From positions 1-62,358 of the forward strand of contig JAUIDP010000011.1 of assembly GCA_030429005.1 (NCBI GenBank): DNA of 62,358 bases, in the 5' to 3' direction. The position numbers and the translations under genes are program-made. The stretch is from Gammaproteobacteria bacterium (lineage in GTDB: Bacteria; Pseudomonadota; Gammaproteobacteria; Steroidobacterales; Woeseiaceae). This document shows positions 1-7,235 of this stretch, piece after piece. The stretch's first letter is position 1. The number at the start of each line of letters is the position of its first letter. The notes beneath the pieces were generated by a model, which saw only the letters and a program-made list of their open reading frames with translations, was not told where the DNA came from and searched no databases.

Positions 1-1
1 C

Positions 2-592
2 AATAAGCTGGCGACTCTGCTAATTGCCTTCGTTTTTTTTTGGGGCCACATTTCAGCTTTTGCAAGTGACCCGCCTACCGCGTGGTCAAAGCGGTGGGAC
101 GCGAATGTTTGGAATAATTACTGTGAGCTCAAGCTTGATTACGAAATTCCATTTCGAAAGCACGTCGAACGACGAGGGTTTCTGGCGAATACGGGTTACG
201 ACAAAGCATTCGTACGCTTCACCGCGATGACCGGAACGCACTATGGCCTATACCCTGAAGCGGAGCTTTCCAGGATTAAGTTTCAGCTCTCTGTATATGG
301 CGAGAACGGTGAACTGCCACCTCCAATTGACCGAGTCGCATCCGCAAAAATAGGTGATTTCGAGCTTCACCAGCCGAATGATGCCAAATACGGGATACAC
401 ACCTTTTTGTTGGATGAGGAAGCGACATCGACGTTACTCGACATATTCCGGGCGAATGAGCGCGTGGATGTGGTTGTCCGACTCGCAAGTGGTGACGAAA
501 GGGTGTCGACTATCTATCCGTCTGGTGACCGGGATTTTCACGTCTGGGAAGCCATGTTTAATACGTGCATCGACAAAAACATAGCGCGCTGA
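2..592 (+). CDS. Secreted protein of unknown function, 5'-partial
   Basis: The frame is open from the first bases of the window, so the true start lies to the left and the entry is 5'-truncated; about 196 residues are visible. The visible N-terminus is a hydrophobic run (KLATLLIAFVFFWGHISAFA) followed by SDPP, a good Sec signal peptide with small residues at the cleavage point, so export is likely. The rest is hydrophilic and rich in acidic residues. I recognise no domain. A shorter start at ATG 227 would discard the signal peptide and is less likely. It is the leftmost visible member of the same-strand array and is followed directly by the first copy of the array repeat. Function unknown. 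Confidence 0.7.
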   Translation, partial: NKLATLLIAFVFFWGHISAFASDPPTAWSKRWDANVWNNYCELKLDYEIPFRKHVERRGFLANTGYDKAFVRFTAMTGTHYGLYPEAELSRIKFQLSVYGENGELPPPIDRVASAKIGDFELHQPNDAKYGIHTFLLDEEATSTLLDIFRANERVDVVVRLASGDERVSTIYPSGDRDFHVWEAMFNTCIDKNIAR

Positions 593-722
593 TGATTCGT
601 TTTGAACAACTGCATTGGGCCGGCCGCCGTAGTTAGTCTGGGTAGTTGTTGTGAGTCCGGTATGCTATCGGAAGCCGTCGGCCGAGCGTTTCACGATATA
701 ATCTCTACCTCCGACCCGAAGG
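593..722 (+). repeat. Array repeat, copy 1 (dyad plus promoter-like end)
   Basis: After the stop codon come a GGGCCGGCCGCC block and a second half reading CGGAAGCCGTCGGCC, forming an imperfect dyad. The copy ends with TATAAT at 697-702, then GACCC at 713-717, exactly 10 nt later. The final segment is nearly the same as copies 2 and 11. The GGAG ribosome binding site of the next gene overlaps its right end. Confidence 0.8.
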
Positions 723-733
723 AGACAGTCGGC

Positions 734-1066
734 TTGAAGTGGTTTTCATTGATTGCTGCTACGATCCTCCCCACAGGTTGTGCGTCCCAAATTGCAGAAA
801 CGGACTGCGAACTCGATCCTTCCGAACTCGAAGTGCTCCAAAGTCGAGCCATTCTATTCTTGGATTCGAAGTGGCAACCGAGTGGGGCAAAGTGCGAAGA
901 AATCACGGATTCCACGCAATACGTCCGCGGCTCTGGGTGCGGGATTTATGGCTTTCCTGCGGGTTCATCTAAGTCGGGTTGCCCTGATGCACTCGACGGT
1001 GATTACTACGTGATTTTCGATCCCGAATCACTTCAGCCAAGCGGGGTTGTGCTGATTGCGCATTGA
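734..1066 (+). CDS. Putative lipoprotein/secreted protein, unknown function
   Basis: I place the start at TTG 734, nine bases after GGAG (721-724), because the preceding open frame runs through the repeat. The 110-residue product then begins MKWFSLIAATILPTGCASQ. This is a short charged n-region, a hydrophobic core and a Cys that could be lipidated, although Pro-Thr-Gly before the Cys is an imperfect lipobox. The mature part carries four further Cys (CELD, KCEE, GCGI, GCPD), which suggests an extracytoplasmic disulphide-bonded fold. No family recognised. A TTG start fits the pattern in this array, where several genes use TTG. Confidence 0.6.
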   Translation: MKWFSLIAATILPTGCASQIAETDCELDPSELEVLQSRAILFLDSKWQPSGAKCEEITDSTQYVRGSGCGIYGFPAGSSKSGCPDALDGDYYVIFDPESLQPSGVVLIAH

Positions 1067-1190
1067 GCGCGACCGGCCGCCTGTGGCCGACTGCCGCAAT
1101 CGACCAGGAAGAATCCAAAAGGTCTGGTATGCTCTCGGAAGCCGCCGGCTCGTCGTTTGACGATATAATCGCAGCCTCTGACCCTTCTCC
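1067..1190 (+). repeat. Array repeat, copy 2
   Basis: Begins with GACCGGCCGCCTGTGGCCG straight after the stop. Its right half CGGAAGCCGCCGG gives the dyad. TATAAT lies at 1164-1169 and GACCC at 1180-1184, again a 10-nt gap. The last ~60 bp closely match copy 1. Confidence 0.8.
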
Positions 1191-1216
1191 GCCGATCGCA
1201 AGTCCTGACTTTCGAT

Positions 1217-1522
1217 ATGGAAAAAGCCTTCGCAAAAGAGACGTTCAAGGCATGGTTTGAAGCCAATCAATCAACGCTTGCGGAATTCGTTCACTCGAAA
1301 GACATCGATTCAAAAAGCGGTCGTGCTGCATGGGCTTCGATCCACCTGCCAAGTCATACCGTAGGAATCAGCGCATGGGATCATGAAAACAAGCTCGAAG
1401 TAATAATGATCGATACCGCGACAGAAGAGAGCAAGGTAGAAGACCGTGCTTACTCCAGCCGCGAGAAGCTTCAGGCTCGTCTTGATGCACTTTTGCAGCA
1501 ACTACTCGGCATGCGCGAATGA
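1217..1522 (+). CDS. Small cytoplasmic protein, unknown function
   Basis: ATG 1217 opens a 101-residue frame with no signal peptide or membrane segment. The sequence is mixed charged, with a central stretch (AAWASIHLPSHTVGISAWD) that reads as beta strands, and a C-terminal amphipathic helix rich in Leu, Arg and Gln. I do not recognise a family. It sits alone between copies 2 and 3 of the array repeat, so it is probably transcribed from its own promoter in copy 2. Real-gene status rests on this position, the clean frame and the correct orientation. Confidence 0.55.
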   Translation: MEKAFAKETFKAWFEANQSTLAEFVHSKDIDSKSGRAAWASIHLPSHTVGISAWDHENKLEVIMIDTATEESKVEDRAYSSREKLQARLDALLQQLLGMRE

Positions 1523-1690
1523 CTGGTTGTGGCCGTTTTCTGCCCGCAACAGTTTGCGCACCGAACGTCTGCTGCCGAAGCAAGCAGCCCTACAGATTGT
1601 CGGATTCGAAATAGTGAATATTGAATGTCCGGATACCTCGCGAAAGCAGCATATCGAGGGTGGTACACTGACGGTCTGTTGATGACCCAA
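1523..1690 (+). repeat. Array repeat, copy 3 (longer, diverged)
   Basis: CTGGTTGTGGCCG begins at the base after the stop codon. The middle is longer than in other copies. TACACT at 1664-1669 replaces TATAAT, and GACCCAA at 1684-1690 follows after 14 rather than 10 nt. Confidence 0.65.
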
Positions 1691-1725
1691 TCCAGCTGTT
1701 GGTCAACGAGACTTTATCCCTACAA

Positions 1726-1995
1726 ATGAAACGTGAAATACCTAAGCAGCTTGTTGTCCTTGCCGGAATAAGTGCATGTGTCTCCCTTGTTCTGGTTGTG
1801 ATCGGTATTCTTGTACTTGCGGGTATGCAGAGTCCGACGCAAGGAATGACTTATGGGTTCACACCCGAAATGCTCTCGAACCCGGTGTTTGTTGAACATC
1901 ATGTCAAAGCGTTCGGGTGGTTGTTTGCCGCAGGTTATCTGTCGGGCTTGATCATGATGTGGTTCGATCATCGTCGCTCTGTGCATTCAGACTGA
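1726..1995 (+). CDS. Small two-helix membrane protein, unknown function
   Basis: The 89-residue product starts at ATG 1726 with MKREIPKQ, a positively charged n-region. A ~25-residue hydrophobic helix follows (VVLAGISACVSLVLVVIGIL), then a loop, a second helix near residues 62-79 (FGWLFAAGYLSGLIMMW) and a short basic tail. It is probably an inner-membrane protein with both ends cytoplasmic. A TTG start at 1699 would add nine residues and cannot be excluded. No family recognised. It lies alone between repeat copies 3 and 4. Confidence 0.55.
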   Translation: MKREIPKQLVVLAGISACVSLVLVVIGILVLAGMQSPTQGMTYGFTPEMLSNPVFVEHHVKAFGWLFAAGYLSGLIMMWFDHRRSVHSD

Positions 1996-2078
1996 TCTGT
2001 CGAATGGCTGGTTGTGGCCGAAAGCACCAGTCAAGACCATTCTAGTCTCGAGTTAACTGTTGTGAGGTTGGCTAAGCG
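1996..2078 (+). repeat. Array repeat, copy 4 (degenerate)
   Basis: Only the left block is well kept: AATGGCTGGTTGTGGCCG shortly after the stop. The -10/GACCC end seen elsewhere is not recognisable. Confidence 0.55.
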
Positions 2079-2669
2079 ATGAAAAGACTCATAGTCGCCG
2101 TGTTTTCGTTCTGGCCACTTGCTGGGATGTGCGATCTTTCCGATGAAGACCCTAATGTCTTGTGCAAGCTATTGGAGCCATACGGAATTTTTCTTACAGA
2201 ATATGAGATTCCTAATGAAGAGCTACGGCCATTTTGTTTTGTGCGGAGCCAACCAACCTCAGCAAACGAAGACGGCTACGAATACTCATACCGGGTGATT
2301 TCTCATTTCAAAGAAGACTATCCAGATAGTTTATTCCTTCAGTTGAGTGGTACACCGTCGCAAATTCTTGGGCAAGAACCACATGCTCGGTACATGAAGA
2401 TGGCGGCAGTTATTCTGTCTAGTATTTATTCGCAGGAAGTCGTCGACGAGATCGTACTGGCAATTGAATCAATATCGCCGGGATTCAATCGTCACATGAA
2501 AGTAGAAGGGTTAGGTATTCAGTTGCGAGCAATCGACTACTCGCAGAGATCTGCCAATATGGAATGGCTTGAGATTCGATTTGACGTTCGTAACACATGC
2601 TACCTTGCAGAGCTTTCTGATCACCAGACGAAATGCTTGGCTGAACGCAAAGGTTCGCTTTCTGAATAG
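2079..2669 (+). CDS. Secreted protein, unknown function
   Basis: ATG 2079 follows a GAGG 11 bases upstream. The 196-residue product begins MKRLIVAVFSFWPLAGMCDL, a short Sec signal peptide with likely cleavage near the GMC or Cys site, so it may be periplasmic. Cys residues are scattered through the chain (LCKLL, FCFVR, NTCYL, KCLAE), compatible with disulphides. The rest is acidic and mixed alpha/beta, with no motif I can name. It is the longest intact product in the left half of the array. It is preceded by degenerate copy 4 and followed by copy 5, which carries an insertion. Confidence 0.6.
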   Translation: MKRLIVAVFSFWPLAGMCDLSDEDPNVLCKLLEPYGIFLTEYEIPNEELRPFCFVRSQPTSANEDGYEYSYRVISHFKEDYPDSLFLQLSGTPSQILGQEPHARYMKMAAVILSSIYSQEVVDEIVLAIESISPGFNRHMKVEGLGIQLRAIDYSQRSANMEWLEIRFDVRNTCYLAELSDHQTKCLAERKGSLSE

Positions 2670-2866
2670 CATGATTGCATGTTCTGAACGACCGCTTGTG
2701 CCTGCGGATTCAACCGGTCGTTGCAACACATTCAGCAAATTTCTCTGCCGGTGAATAGAATTGTAACGTCTCTTGAGAGAGTCTACGTGTTGCAACCACC
2801 GATTGAATCCGCAGCCGAAAGCGGCCGGCGGTCGGGACTGATGTAGAATAACGGCTTGTGACCCGA
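2670..2866 (+). repeat. Array repeat, copy 5, split by an insertion
   Basis: The left part GACCGCTTGTG and the right part CCGAAAGCGGCCGGCGGTC would join into a normal repeat copy if the 113-bp element between them (2702-2814) were removed. The promoter-like end is intact: TAGAAT 2844-2849, then GACCC 2860-2864 after 10 nt. Confidence 0.7.
2702..2814. mobile_element. 113-bp MITE-like element with 28-bp inverted ends
   Basis: The ends 2702-2729 and 2787-2814 are inverted copies of each other with 26 of 28 bases matching (CTGCGGATTCAA...GCAACAC). The internal 57 bp hold no gene. The ends resemble the terminal repeats of IS3/IS481-type elements as I remember them, so this may be a non-autonomous derivative; no search was possible. 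It sits inside a copy of the array repeat and separates that copy's two halves. No clear target-site duplication beyond a shared C. Confidence 0.65.
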
Positions 2867-2927
2867 AACGGTCATCCGATAATCGCTGTTTCTATGTCGA
2901 GTTCCCGCGATCAAATGGACAGTTAAA

Positions 2928-3422
2928 TTGTATGAGCCCCTGAGTGACCTGTACTGTGATATTGCGAGCGAGTCAATCGAAGCGCTTGGCCTAGTGCGAG
3001 CACCACCACGGGAGAACTCAAGAAGTCATCTTGGCTCAGAAGGACTTCTTTTCAGCTGTACACCTTGTTTGTTTTTACACTTGAGCCTTGACCCTATTGA
3101 CTCAGGCGCGGCAACGATGAGATTTGGGAGAAGGTGGCTGGGGCACGACGGCTGGTGGACGTTGTCGACCGCTTATCATGTCGTCGCGAACCAATTCGAC
3201 GTCGAATTTCCCCAATTCCACAAGCTTCGCCCCGGAAAAAGAAATCTGGTTGAAGATTTCACGTACTTAGCCGGTGACATCGAGAACACACTTCCAACAA
3301 TTCAATCGAAAATTACGGAGCGTGACCTGATCAATCTTGAGGCGGGAAGATTTGGTGCAAGAGAAATGGCCATAAGGAGGTATGGCACTGCCTTTGCGAG
3401 TCGGGTCACAATTAAAACCTGA
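2928..3422 (+). CDS. Hypothetical protein, weakly supported
   Basis: A 164-residue frame starts at TTG 2928 (the nearby ATG 2932 hits a stop at once). There is no signal peptide. The middle (LLFSCTPCLFLHLSLDP) is mildly hydrophobic, followed by a Trp/Gly-rich stretch (RRWLGHDGWWTLSTAYHVV) and a charged C-terminus. No family recognised. It is in the same orientation as the array and lies between repeat copies 5 and 6, which is the main reason to believe it. The start is uncertain and no strong ribosome binding site is visible. Confidence 0.45.
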   Translation: MYEPLSDLYCDIASESIEALGLVRAPPRENSRSHLGSEGLLFSCTPCLFLHLSLDPIDSGAATMRFGRRWLGHDGWWTLSTAYHVVANQFDVEFPQFHKLRPGKRNLVEDFTYLAGDIENTLPTIQSKITERDLINLEAGRFGAREMAIRRYGTAFASRVTIKT

Positions 3423-3520
3423 AACAACATGGCTCAGCGAATATTGGAACTTCGCACGACGTCCGGTTCTGGCCGGTTGAAGTCACCCAAGAACATAGAC
3501 GTACAATGGCTCATCAATAG
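3423..3520 (+). repeat. Array repeat, copy 6 (partial)
   Basis: GTCCGGTTCTGGCCGG lies about 40 bp after the stop codon, and TACAAT is at 3502-3507. The GACCC motif is not evident, so only part of the repeat is conserved. Confidence 0.5.
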
Positions 3521-3544
3521 CGCAAAGCAGACGGTCAGTTCCTC

Positions 3545-4330
3545 TTGAAAAGAGTAGCCTACTTGTTGGTTCTCCTTGCCCCGCTCACCGGCTTTGCGGC
3601 TCCAGATACGAAGTTCGATGGCGCTTACACCTGGGGCCACGAAGTCAATACATTCCAGTCTTGTGGTGACAGCCAAGTCTACTGGGTCTCAGCGTCGGCC
3701 CCGGTGCTCGATCAACTCAAGTCATACCATGACTCCGTACCAGGAGCCCCTTATCGTTCGATCTACGTTTCGATTCGGGGCGAATACCTGGACGAGGAAC
3801 TTGATGGATTTGCGGCCCAGTACGATGGATTGATTCAAGTTCGTGAGGTGTTGAGTTGGGACCCTGATGTGCCACTTGAGTGTGCGGCTAATTCCACAGT
3901 GCAGTGCGACTGGACCTCTAGTTTCCCGATCCCCAACGAGGAAAAACTTGAGTTCCAAGAATGCAGAACCGCGAATCGACTCAGGATTGGCGGGATCGAG
4001 GTCCAAGCGACCATTGAGTTCGACATCGTTCATTCCCACTATCCAGAGGGAAACTCGATTTGGAGTAGGCACTCGTCGGACGGAAAGACCGCTGTTGTCT
4101 GGATTGAGAATGAGAATCGCGAGAGAAATGCGTGGGTTATTGATCCGCAAGCGGGGGAAGTGCTTCTCTTCACCGATCGTTCGGAGGGGCACCATTTCAA
4201 TGTCGAATTCGACAACAACGATCGTTTCCGGATAGTTCACGCCGGTATGGGGTACAGAGCCGACGATGTGTACGAGCGAGTCGACGGTCTTTGGACGCAC
4301 ACTGGCCGCGACAAAGTCGACGTAGAGTGA
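3545..4330 (+). CDS. Secreted protein, unknown function
   Basis: The 261-residue product starts at TTG 3545 with MKRVAYLLVLLAPLTGFAA followed by PDTKF, a textbook Sec signal peptide, which supports the TTG start. The mature chain is acidic with several Cys (QSCGDS, LECAA, VQCDW, QECRT) and many Trp/Tyr residues, suggesting a beta-rich periplasmic or outer-surface protein. The C-terminal part has repeated strand-like segments (KTAVVWIENEN, GEVLLFTD). No family recognised. It is the largest product in the array and is flanked by repeat copies 6 and 7. Confidence 0.6.
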   Translation: MKRVAYLLVLLAPLTGFAAPDTKFDGAYTWGHEVNTFQSCGDSQVYWVSASAPVLDQLKSYHDSVPGAPYRSIYVSIRGEYLDEELDGFAAQYDGLIQVREVLSWDPDVPLECAANSTVQCDWTSSFPIPNEEKLEFQECRTANRLRIGGIEVQATIEFDIVHSHYPEGNSIWSRHSSDGKTAVVWIENENRERNAWVIDPQAGEVLLFTDRSEGHHFNVEFDNNDRFRIVHAGMGYRADDVYERVDGLWTHTGRDKVDVE

Positions 4331-4460
4331 TGAGTGTGAATGGCTGGTTCTGGCCGGTAGCACTCATTCGCCTGGATGCGAACTGAACTTCTGCTTTACC
4401 CGGATAAGCTGCCTGTAAATCGGTGTTAGACTCGACGTCTGTAGATGACCCGAACCGGAC
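4331..4460 (+). repeat. Array repeat, copy 7
   Basis: AATGGCTGGTTCTGGCCGG follows the stop after a short spacer and is nearly the same as copy 4. TTAGAC at 4426-4431 is a poor -10, and GACCC at 4447-4451 comes 15 nt later, so the promoter end has drifted. Confidence 0.65.
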
Positions 4461-4485
4461 GGACACGAAAAAGCAAGTTACTATC

Positions 4486-5019
4486 ATGCGCGTATTCGGC
4501 TGCATATTTATATGTTACGTGCTGCAGGCGTGCGCCGGCCACACACCGTATTCAAGCAAGCCATGTGGCGACGGTGTGAGTTTCTCTCGTGGAGTGGAAC
4601 TGACGGTGAGCCGAGTCGAGCTTCATTCTGACGTTACCCCTCCTTATCTATATCTATTTGAGGGCCAGTACATCATCAAGGTGAGACCGGACGACGTCGC
4701 TGATTTTCTGAGCGACGAGCCCCAACTCGGTGATTATCAGGCCCTACATCAAGCAGTTGCGGAGGACCTGCCTTTACAAGACAACACCGACGTTAAGAAA
4801 TACGCATTGGAAGAACCGAGACTTCTACGGACGATGAAGGAAGCCGTTGCTGGTGTGATTGAGTCGGGCAGAGCATCCATAGTCGATACCTACGGTGGAG
4901 AGTCTGGAGAAGCCCTTGAGGAAATTTCCCGCGTTCATATCGAAAGTTGTGGCGAAAGCCGTTACTTCTGTCGGAGCGAACAACACTTGGTCCTATTTGT
5001 ACCGGACAGTATTTGCTGA
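4486..5019 (+). CDS. Putative lipoprotein, unknown function
   Basis: Starting at ATG 4486, the 177-residue product begins MRVFGCIFICYVLQACAGH. LQAC is a fair lipobox with Cys16 as the lipidation site, so the protein is probably anchored in the inner or outer membrane. An upstream in-frame start at 4423 would run through the repeat and spoil the signal. The mature part contains paired Cys near the C-terminus (SCGES, YFCRS, DSIC). No domain recognised. It lies alone between copies 7 and 8 of the array repeat. Confidence 0.6.
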   Translation: MRVFGCIFICYVLQACAGHTPYSSKPCGDGVSFSRGVELTVSRVELHSDVTPPYLYLFEGQYIIKVRPDDVADFLSDEPQLGDYQALHQAVAEDLPLQDNTDVKKYALEEPRLLRTMKEAVAGVIESGRASIVDTYGGESGEALEEISRVHIESCGESRYFCRSEQHLVLFVPDSIC

Positions 5020-5096
5020 CGGCGATCTGACCGGCCGGTACTGGCCGTAAGCAGATAGTCGCCAGGTTTGGGCTACAATGGCAGGTATTGATCCAA
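5020..5096 (+). repeat. Array repeat, copy 8 (short form)
   Basis: GACCGGCCGGTACTGGCCG follows the stop. TACAAT is at 5074-5079 and GATCC at 5090-5094, a 10-nt gap. It lacks the long central part of copies 1, 2, 10 and 11. Confidence 0.7.
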
Positions 5097-5131
5097 TTCC
5101 GCCCCTCGAAATTTCTAAGGCATGCTAAGGA

Positions 5132-5428
5132 ATGGCGCAAACCGAAGAACGAGCATTCAGCCTCAAACGAGTAATGGGGCAATTGTTGCCAATATTCATT
5201 GCAAGTGTTGTATCGGTATTCGGGCTGCTGTTTCAGCAAATGTGGACGCACGCTCGGGGCTTTGACGGCTATGCGTTCGAGTATTGGGCACCACGAGCGC
5301 TTGGTGTGGTCTTGGTGACGACATTGCTCGGCTCAGCATTAATAAACAGAGGCTGGAAAGCGCGTTGTACGTTCGGATTCTTTGGAGGGCTGTTCGTCAG
5401 TTTCTTCTACATTTGGATCACAAACTGA
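5132..5428 (+). CDS. Small three-helix membrane protein, unknown function
   Basis: ATG 5132 directly follows TAAGGA. The 98-residue product has a short charged N-terminus (MAQTEERAFSLKR), then a helix near residues 16-34 (GQLLPIFIASVVSVFGLLF), a second near 53-68 (ALGVVLVTTLLGSALI) and a third near 78-95 (FGFFGGLFVSFFYIWI). It is most likely an inner-membrane protein. No family recognised. It is flanked by short repeat copies 8 and 9, so it forms a compact unit of about 370 bp. Confidence 0.6.
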   Translation: MAQTEERAFSLKRVMGQLLPIFIASVVSVFGLLFQQMWTHARGFDGYAFEYWAPRALGVVLVTTLLGSALINRGWKARCTFGFFGGLFVSFFYIWITN

Positions 5429-5496
5429 GCGGCTGGATTTGGCCGTAAGCGGAAGTCATGCGACTCTGAGTTATAATTTCCGCTATTGACCCAATT
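5429..5496 (+). repeat. Array repeat, copy 9 (short form, best -10)
   Basis: GCGGCTGGATTTGGCCG starts at the base after the stop. TATAAT is at 5472-5477 and GACCC at 5488-5492, again 10 nt apart. With only about 68 bp it is the shortest complete copy. Confidence 0.75.
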
Positions 5497-5535
5497 TAGC
5501 CGGTCGGCTAATGGCCTACAAAGGCAACTTTCGCA

Positions 5536-5835
5536 TTGAAAATCCCGCCAGACATAGAGTGGTACGTTCGCCGCAACTTTGAGGAGCCGGAAGCCACCGA
5601 TGCACTTCGTCTATTGGAAGGGGCTGTCCTTCATGATGGCCGCCTACCGGAGGACCGTATGCTGCGTTGTGCATTGGCCGCTAGCGATAACTCCCTCAAG
5701 AGCCTCGAGTATCACGTTGCCGGCCTGGTCATCGACTATCGGGATGTAATTCTGGCTGGGGAATACTATCGAAAAAACGGGGAGTTCGTTCAGGTAAGAG
5801 ATCTGTCCAAACCGTTTGATCTCGATGTGCTGTGA
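5536..5835 (+). CDS. Small conserved-looking hypothetical protein
   Basis: Starts at TTG 5536, about 12 bases after an AAGG. The 99-residue product begins MKIPPDIEWYVRRNFEEPEA and has no signal peptide or membrane helix. Its pattern (helical N-terminus, RMLRCALAASDNSLKSL, then VIDYRDVILAGEYY) reminds me of small hypothetical proteins seen in other proteobacterial cassette-like settings, but I cannot name a family. It sits alone between repeat copies 9 and 10. Confidence 0.6.
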   Translation: MKIPPDIEWYVRRNFEEPEATDALRLLEGAVLHDGRLPEDRMLRCALAASDNSLKSLEYHVAGLVIDYRDVILAGEYYRKNGEFVQVRDLSKPFDLDVL

Positions 5836-5949
5836 GCGACTGCATTTGGCCGTAAAGCGAAACTCTCAATAGGGTGGAATTAGTTTCTGCTTTGCGCTCG
5901 AAAGCGGCCGGTTGCTTGGTTCGCGCTATAATTACCGCCCGTGATCCGA
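5836..5949 (+). repeat. Array repeat, copy 10
   Basis: GCGACTGCATTTGGCCG follows the stop and the right half CGAAAGCGGCCGG completes the dyad. TATAAT is at 5927-5932 and GATCC at 5943-5947, a 10-nt gap. The motif overlaps a possible but unlikely GTG start at 5941 for the next gene. Confidence 0.75.
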
Positions 5950-6027
5950 AAGAGCCGATTGCGAATTAACGGGGGAGCCTCGACCATCAGAGAATTAGTG
6001 GCTACATGGAAGAGAAAACCTAGATCT

Positions 6028-6522
6028 ATGGGCGGCTGGAAGGTTTTTGTCGCAGTATGCCTGCTCACAGCACCCACTATTCACGCAGAATCCAAGGACG
6101 CTTATCTGATAATTCGATCATCCGTACTTCAAGAAGATCGTCGGCAGCCGACCTGGATATATTTATGTCGAGGACCCAGCGCCTGCTTGCACTATGACGC
6201 GAGGGGACCGATCACAAAGCTTAGACCGGCCACATATAGGCTTGAACATATTGACTTTGACGTGGATACCGACTCGTTCGTAGGCACACAGTATAACGAC
6301 GATACTTCTCATTTTACGATCGAAGCCGGTGGAATCTACTTTTTCGGTCATATTCAGCTGGATCGTAGAGGTAAGGGTCAATACAGAACGACCTTAATAA
6401 TGGACAAGGACTTAGCGCAAGACGCTTGTGCTGCAAATCCGGACATTTTCGAGCGATTTCCTGTGATAAACATTCACAATGGCGATAAGTTTAGGCTTAA
6501 TTGTATGAGCGACGAACCTTAG
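6028..6522 (+). CDS. Secreted protein, unknown function
   Basis: I prefer ATG 6028, giving 164 residues that begin MGGWKVFVAVCLLTAPTIHA followed by ESKD, a convincing Sec signal peptide with an AxA-like end. GTG 5998 (adding MATWKRKPRS) or GTG 5941 would extend it; the latter lies inside the repeat motif. The mature part is mixed beta with a Cys pair (YLCRG, SACLH) and one near the end. The pattern ITKLRPATYRLEHIDF...GGIYFFGHIQL recalls proteins that present short beta domains to the periplasm, but no family is assignable. Confidence 0.6.
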   Translation: MGGWKVFVAVCLLTAPTIHAESKDAYLIIRSSVLQEDRRQPTWIYLCRGPSACLHYDARGPITKLRPATYRLEHIDFDVDTDSFVGTQYNDDTSHFTIEAGGIYFFGHIQLDRRGKGQYRTTLIMDKDLAQDACAANPDIFERFPVINIHNGDKFRLNCMSDEP

Positions 6523-6647
6523 CTTTGCACTGATCGGCGGCTCCTGGCCGGGTGCAGAAACTTCCCACGGTGCGGGCTGATCGGCTGCTTTGCGTTCGGA
6601 AGCCGCCAGCCAGTCAAATCACGATATAATCTCCGCCTCTGACCCAA
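6523..6647 (+). repeat. Array repeat, copy 11 (most complete)
   Basis: GGCGGCT at 6536-6542 and AGCCGCC at 6601-6607 form perfect 7-bp inverted arms around a 58-nt centre. TATAAT is at 6625-6630 and GACCC at 6641-6645, 10 nt apart. The end is nearly the same as copies 1 and 2. Confidence 0.8.
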
Positions 6648-6719
6648 ACCGGACATACGTCATGGATGATCGTATCCGAGATTTGTAGCATTCAAGCACG
6701 ACTCAACAAGGCTTTGATT

Positions 6720-7235
6720 ATGAGAATCTCGTGCTCGACACTGACCTTCCTCGCTCTGGCTCTGCTGCACTCGGCGGTCTTGGCACAAACGTCCACCTAC
6801 GAGAACCCTGTTGACGGCAAAGAGTACACGGCAGACTGGGAGACGTACGAGCCAGAAACGCCAAAGAACGACTTCGATGCACGAGTGGCCATCGAAAACG
6901 TTAGGCTTCTTACATCGCAAGAGGACTTGGCCAAGCGCATAACTGTCGAGTCATTGGCCACTTACATCGAAAGTCTCGAAGCCGATTTGCTTGGATTGGC
7001 CGTAGGCTCCGACGATTCTGGAAAGGTATTGCTGCAAGTTGAATTGGGGCCGGAGCAGGCTCCTGTGCATCAACTTGCCTACGAAGGATCAGTGTCGACA
7101 GATCTGCTGCAGGCGTACTACGAGAGAATATCCGAACGCAAAGAAGTGCCCACTGTGCTTGGAGTAGTCTCTTTTCAGCTGTTCATGGTGGTCAGAGACC
7201 AATCCGGCGAAAAGGTCGATCAGCACCCAGAATGA
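6720..7235 (+). CDS. Secreted protein, unknown function
   Basis: ATG 6720 gives a 171-residue product beginning MRISCSTLTFLALALLHSAV followed by LAQTS, a clear Sec signal peptide with cleavage after LA. Starting at ATG 6666 would place 18 residues before it. The mature part is strongly acidic with helical heptad-like stretches (DLAKRITVESLATYIESLE), and no Cys remains. No family recognised. It is the last gene of the array. The next gene to the right lies on the other strand and belongs to the catabolic island. Confidence 0.6.
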   Translation: MRISCSTLTFLALALLHSAVLAQTSTYENPVDGKEYTADWETYEPETPKNDFDARVAIENVRLLTSQEDLAKRITVESLATYIESLEADLLGLAVGSDDSGKVLLQVELGPEQAPVHQLAYEGSVSTDLLQAYYERISERKEVPTVLGVVSFQLFMVVRDQSGEKVDQHPE

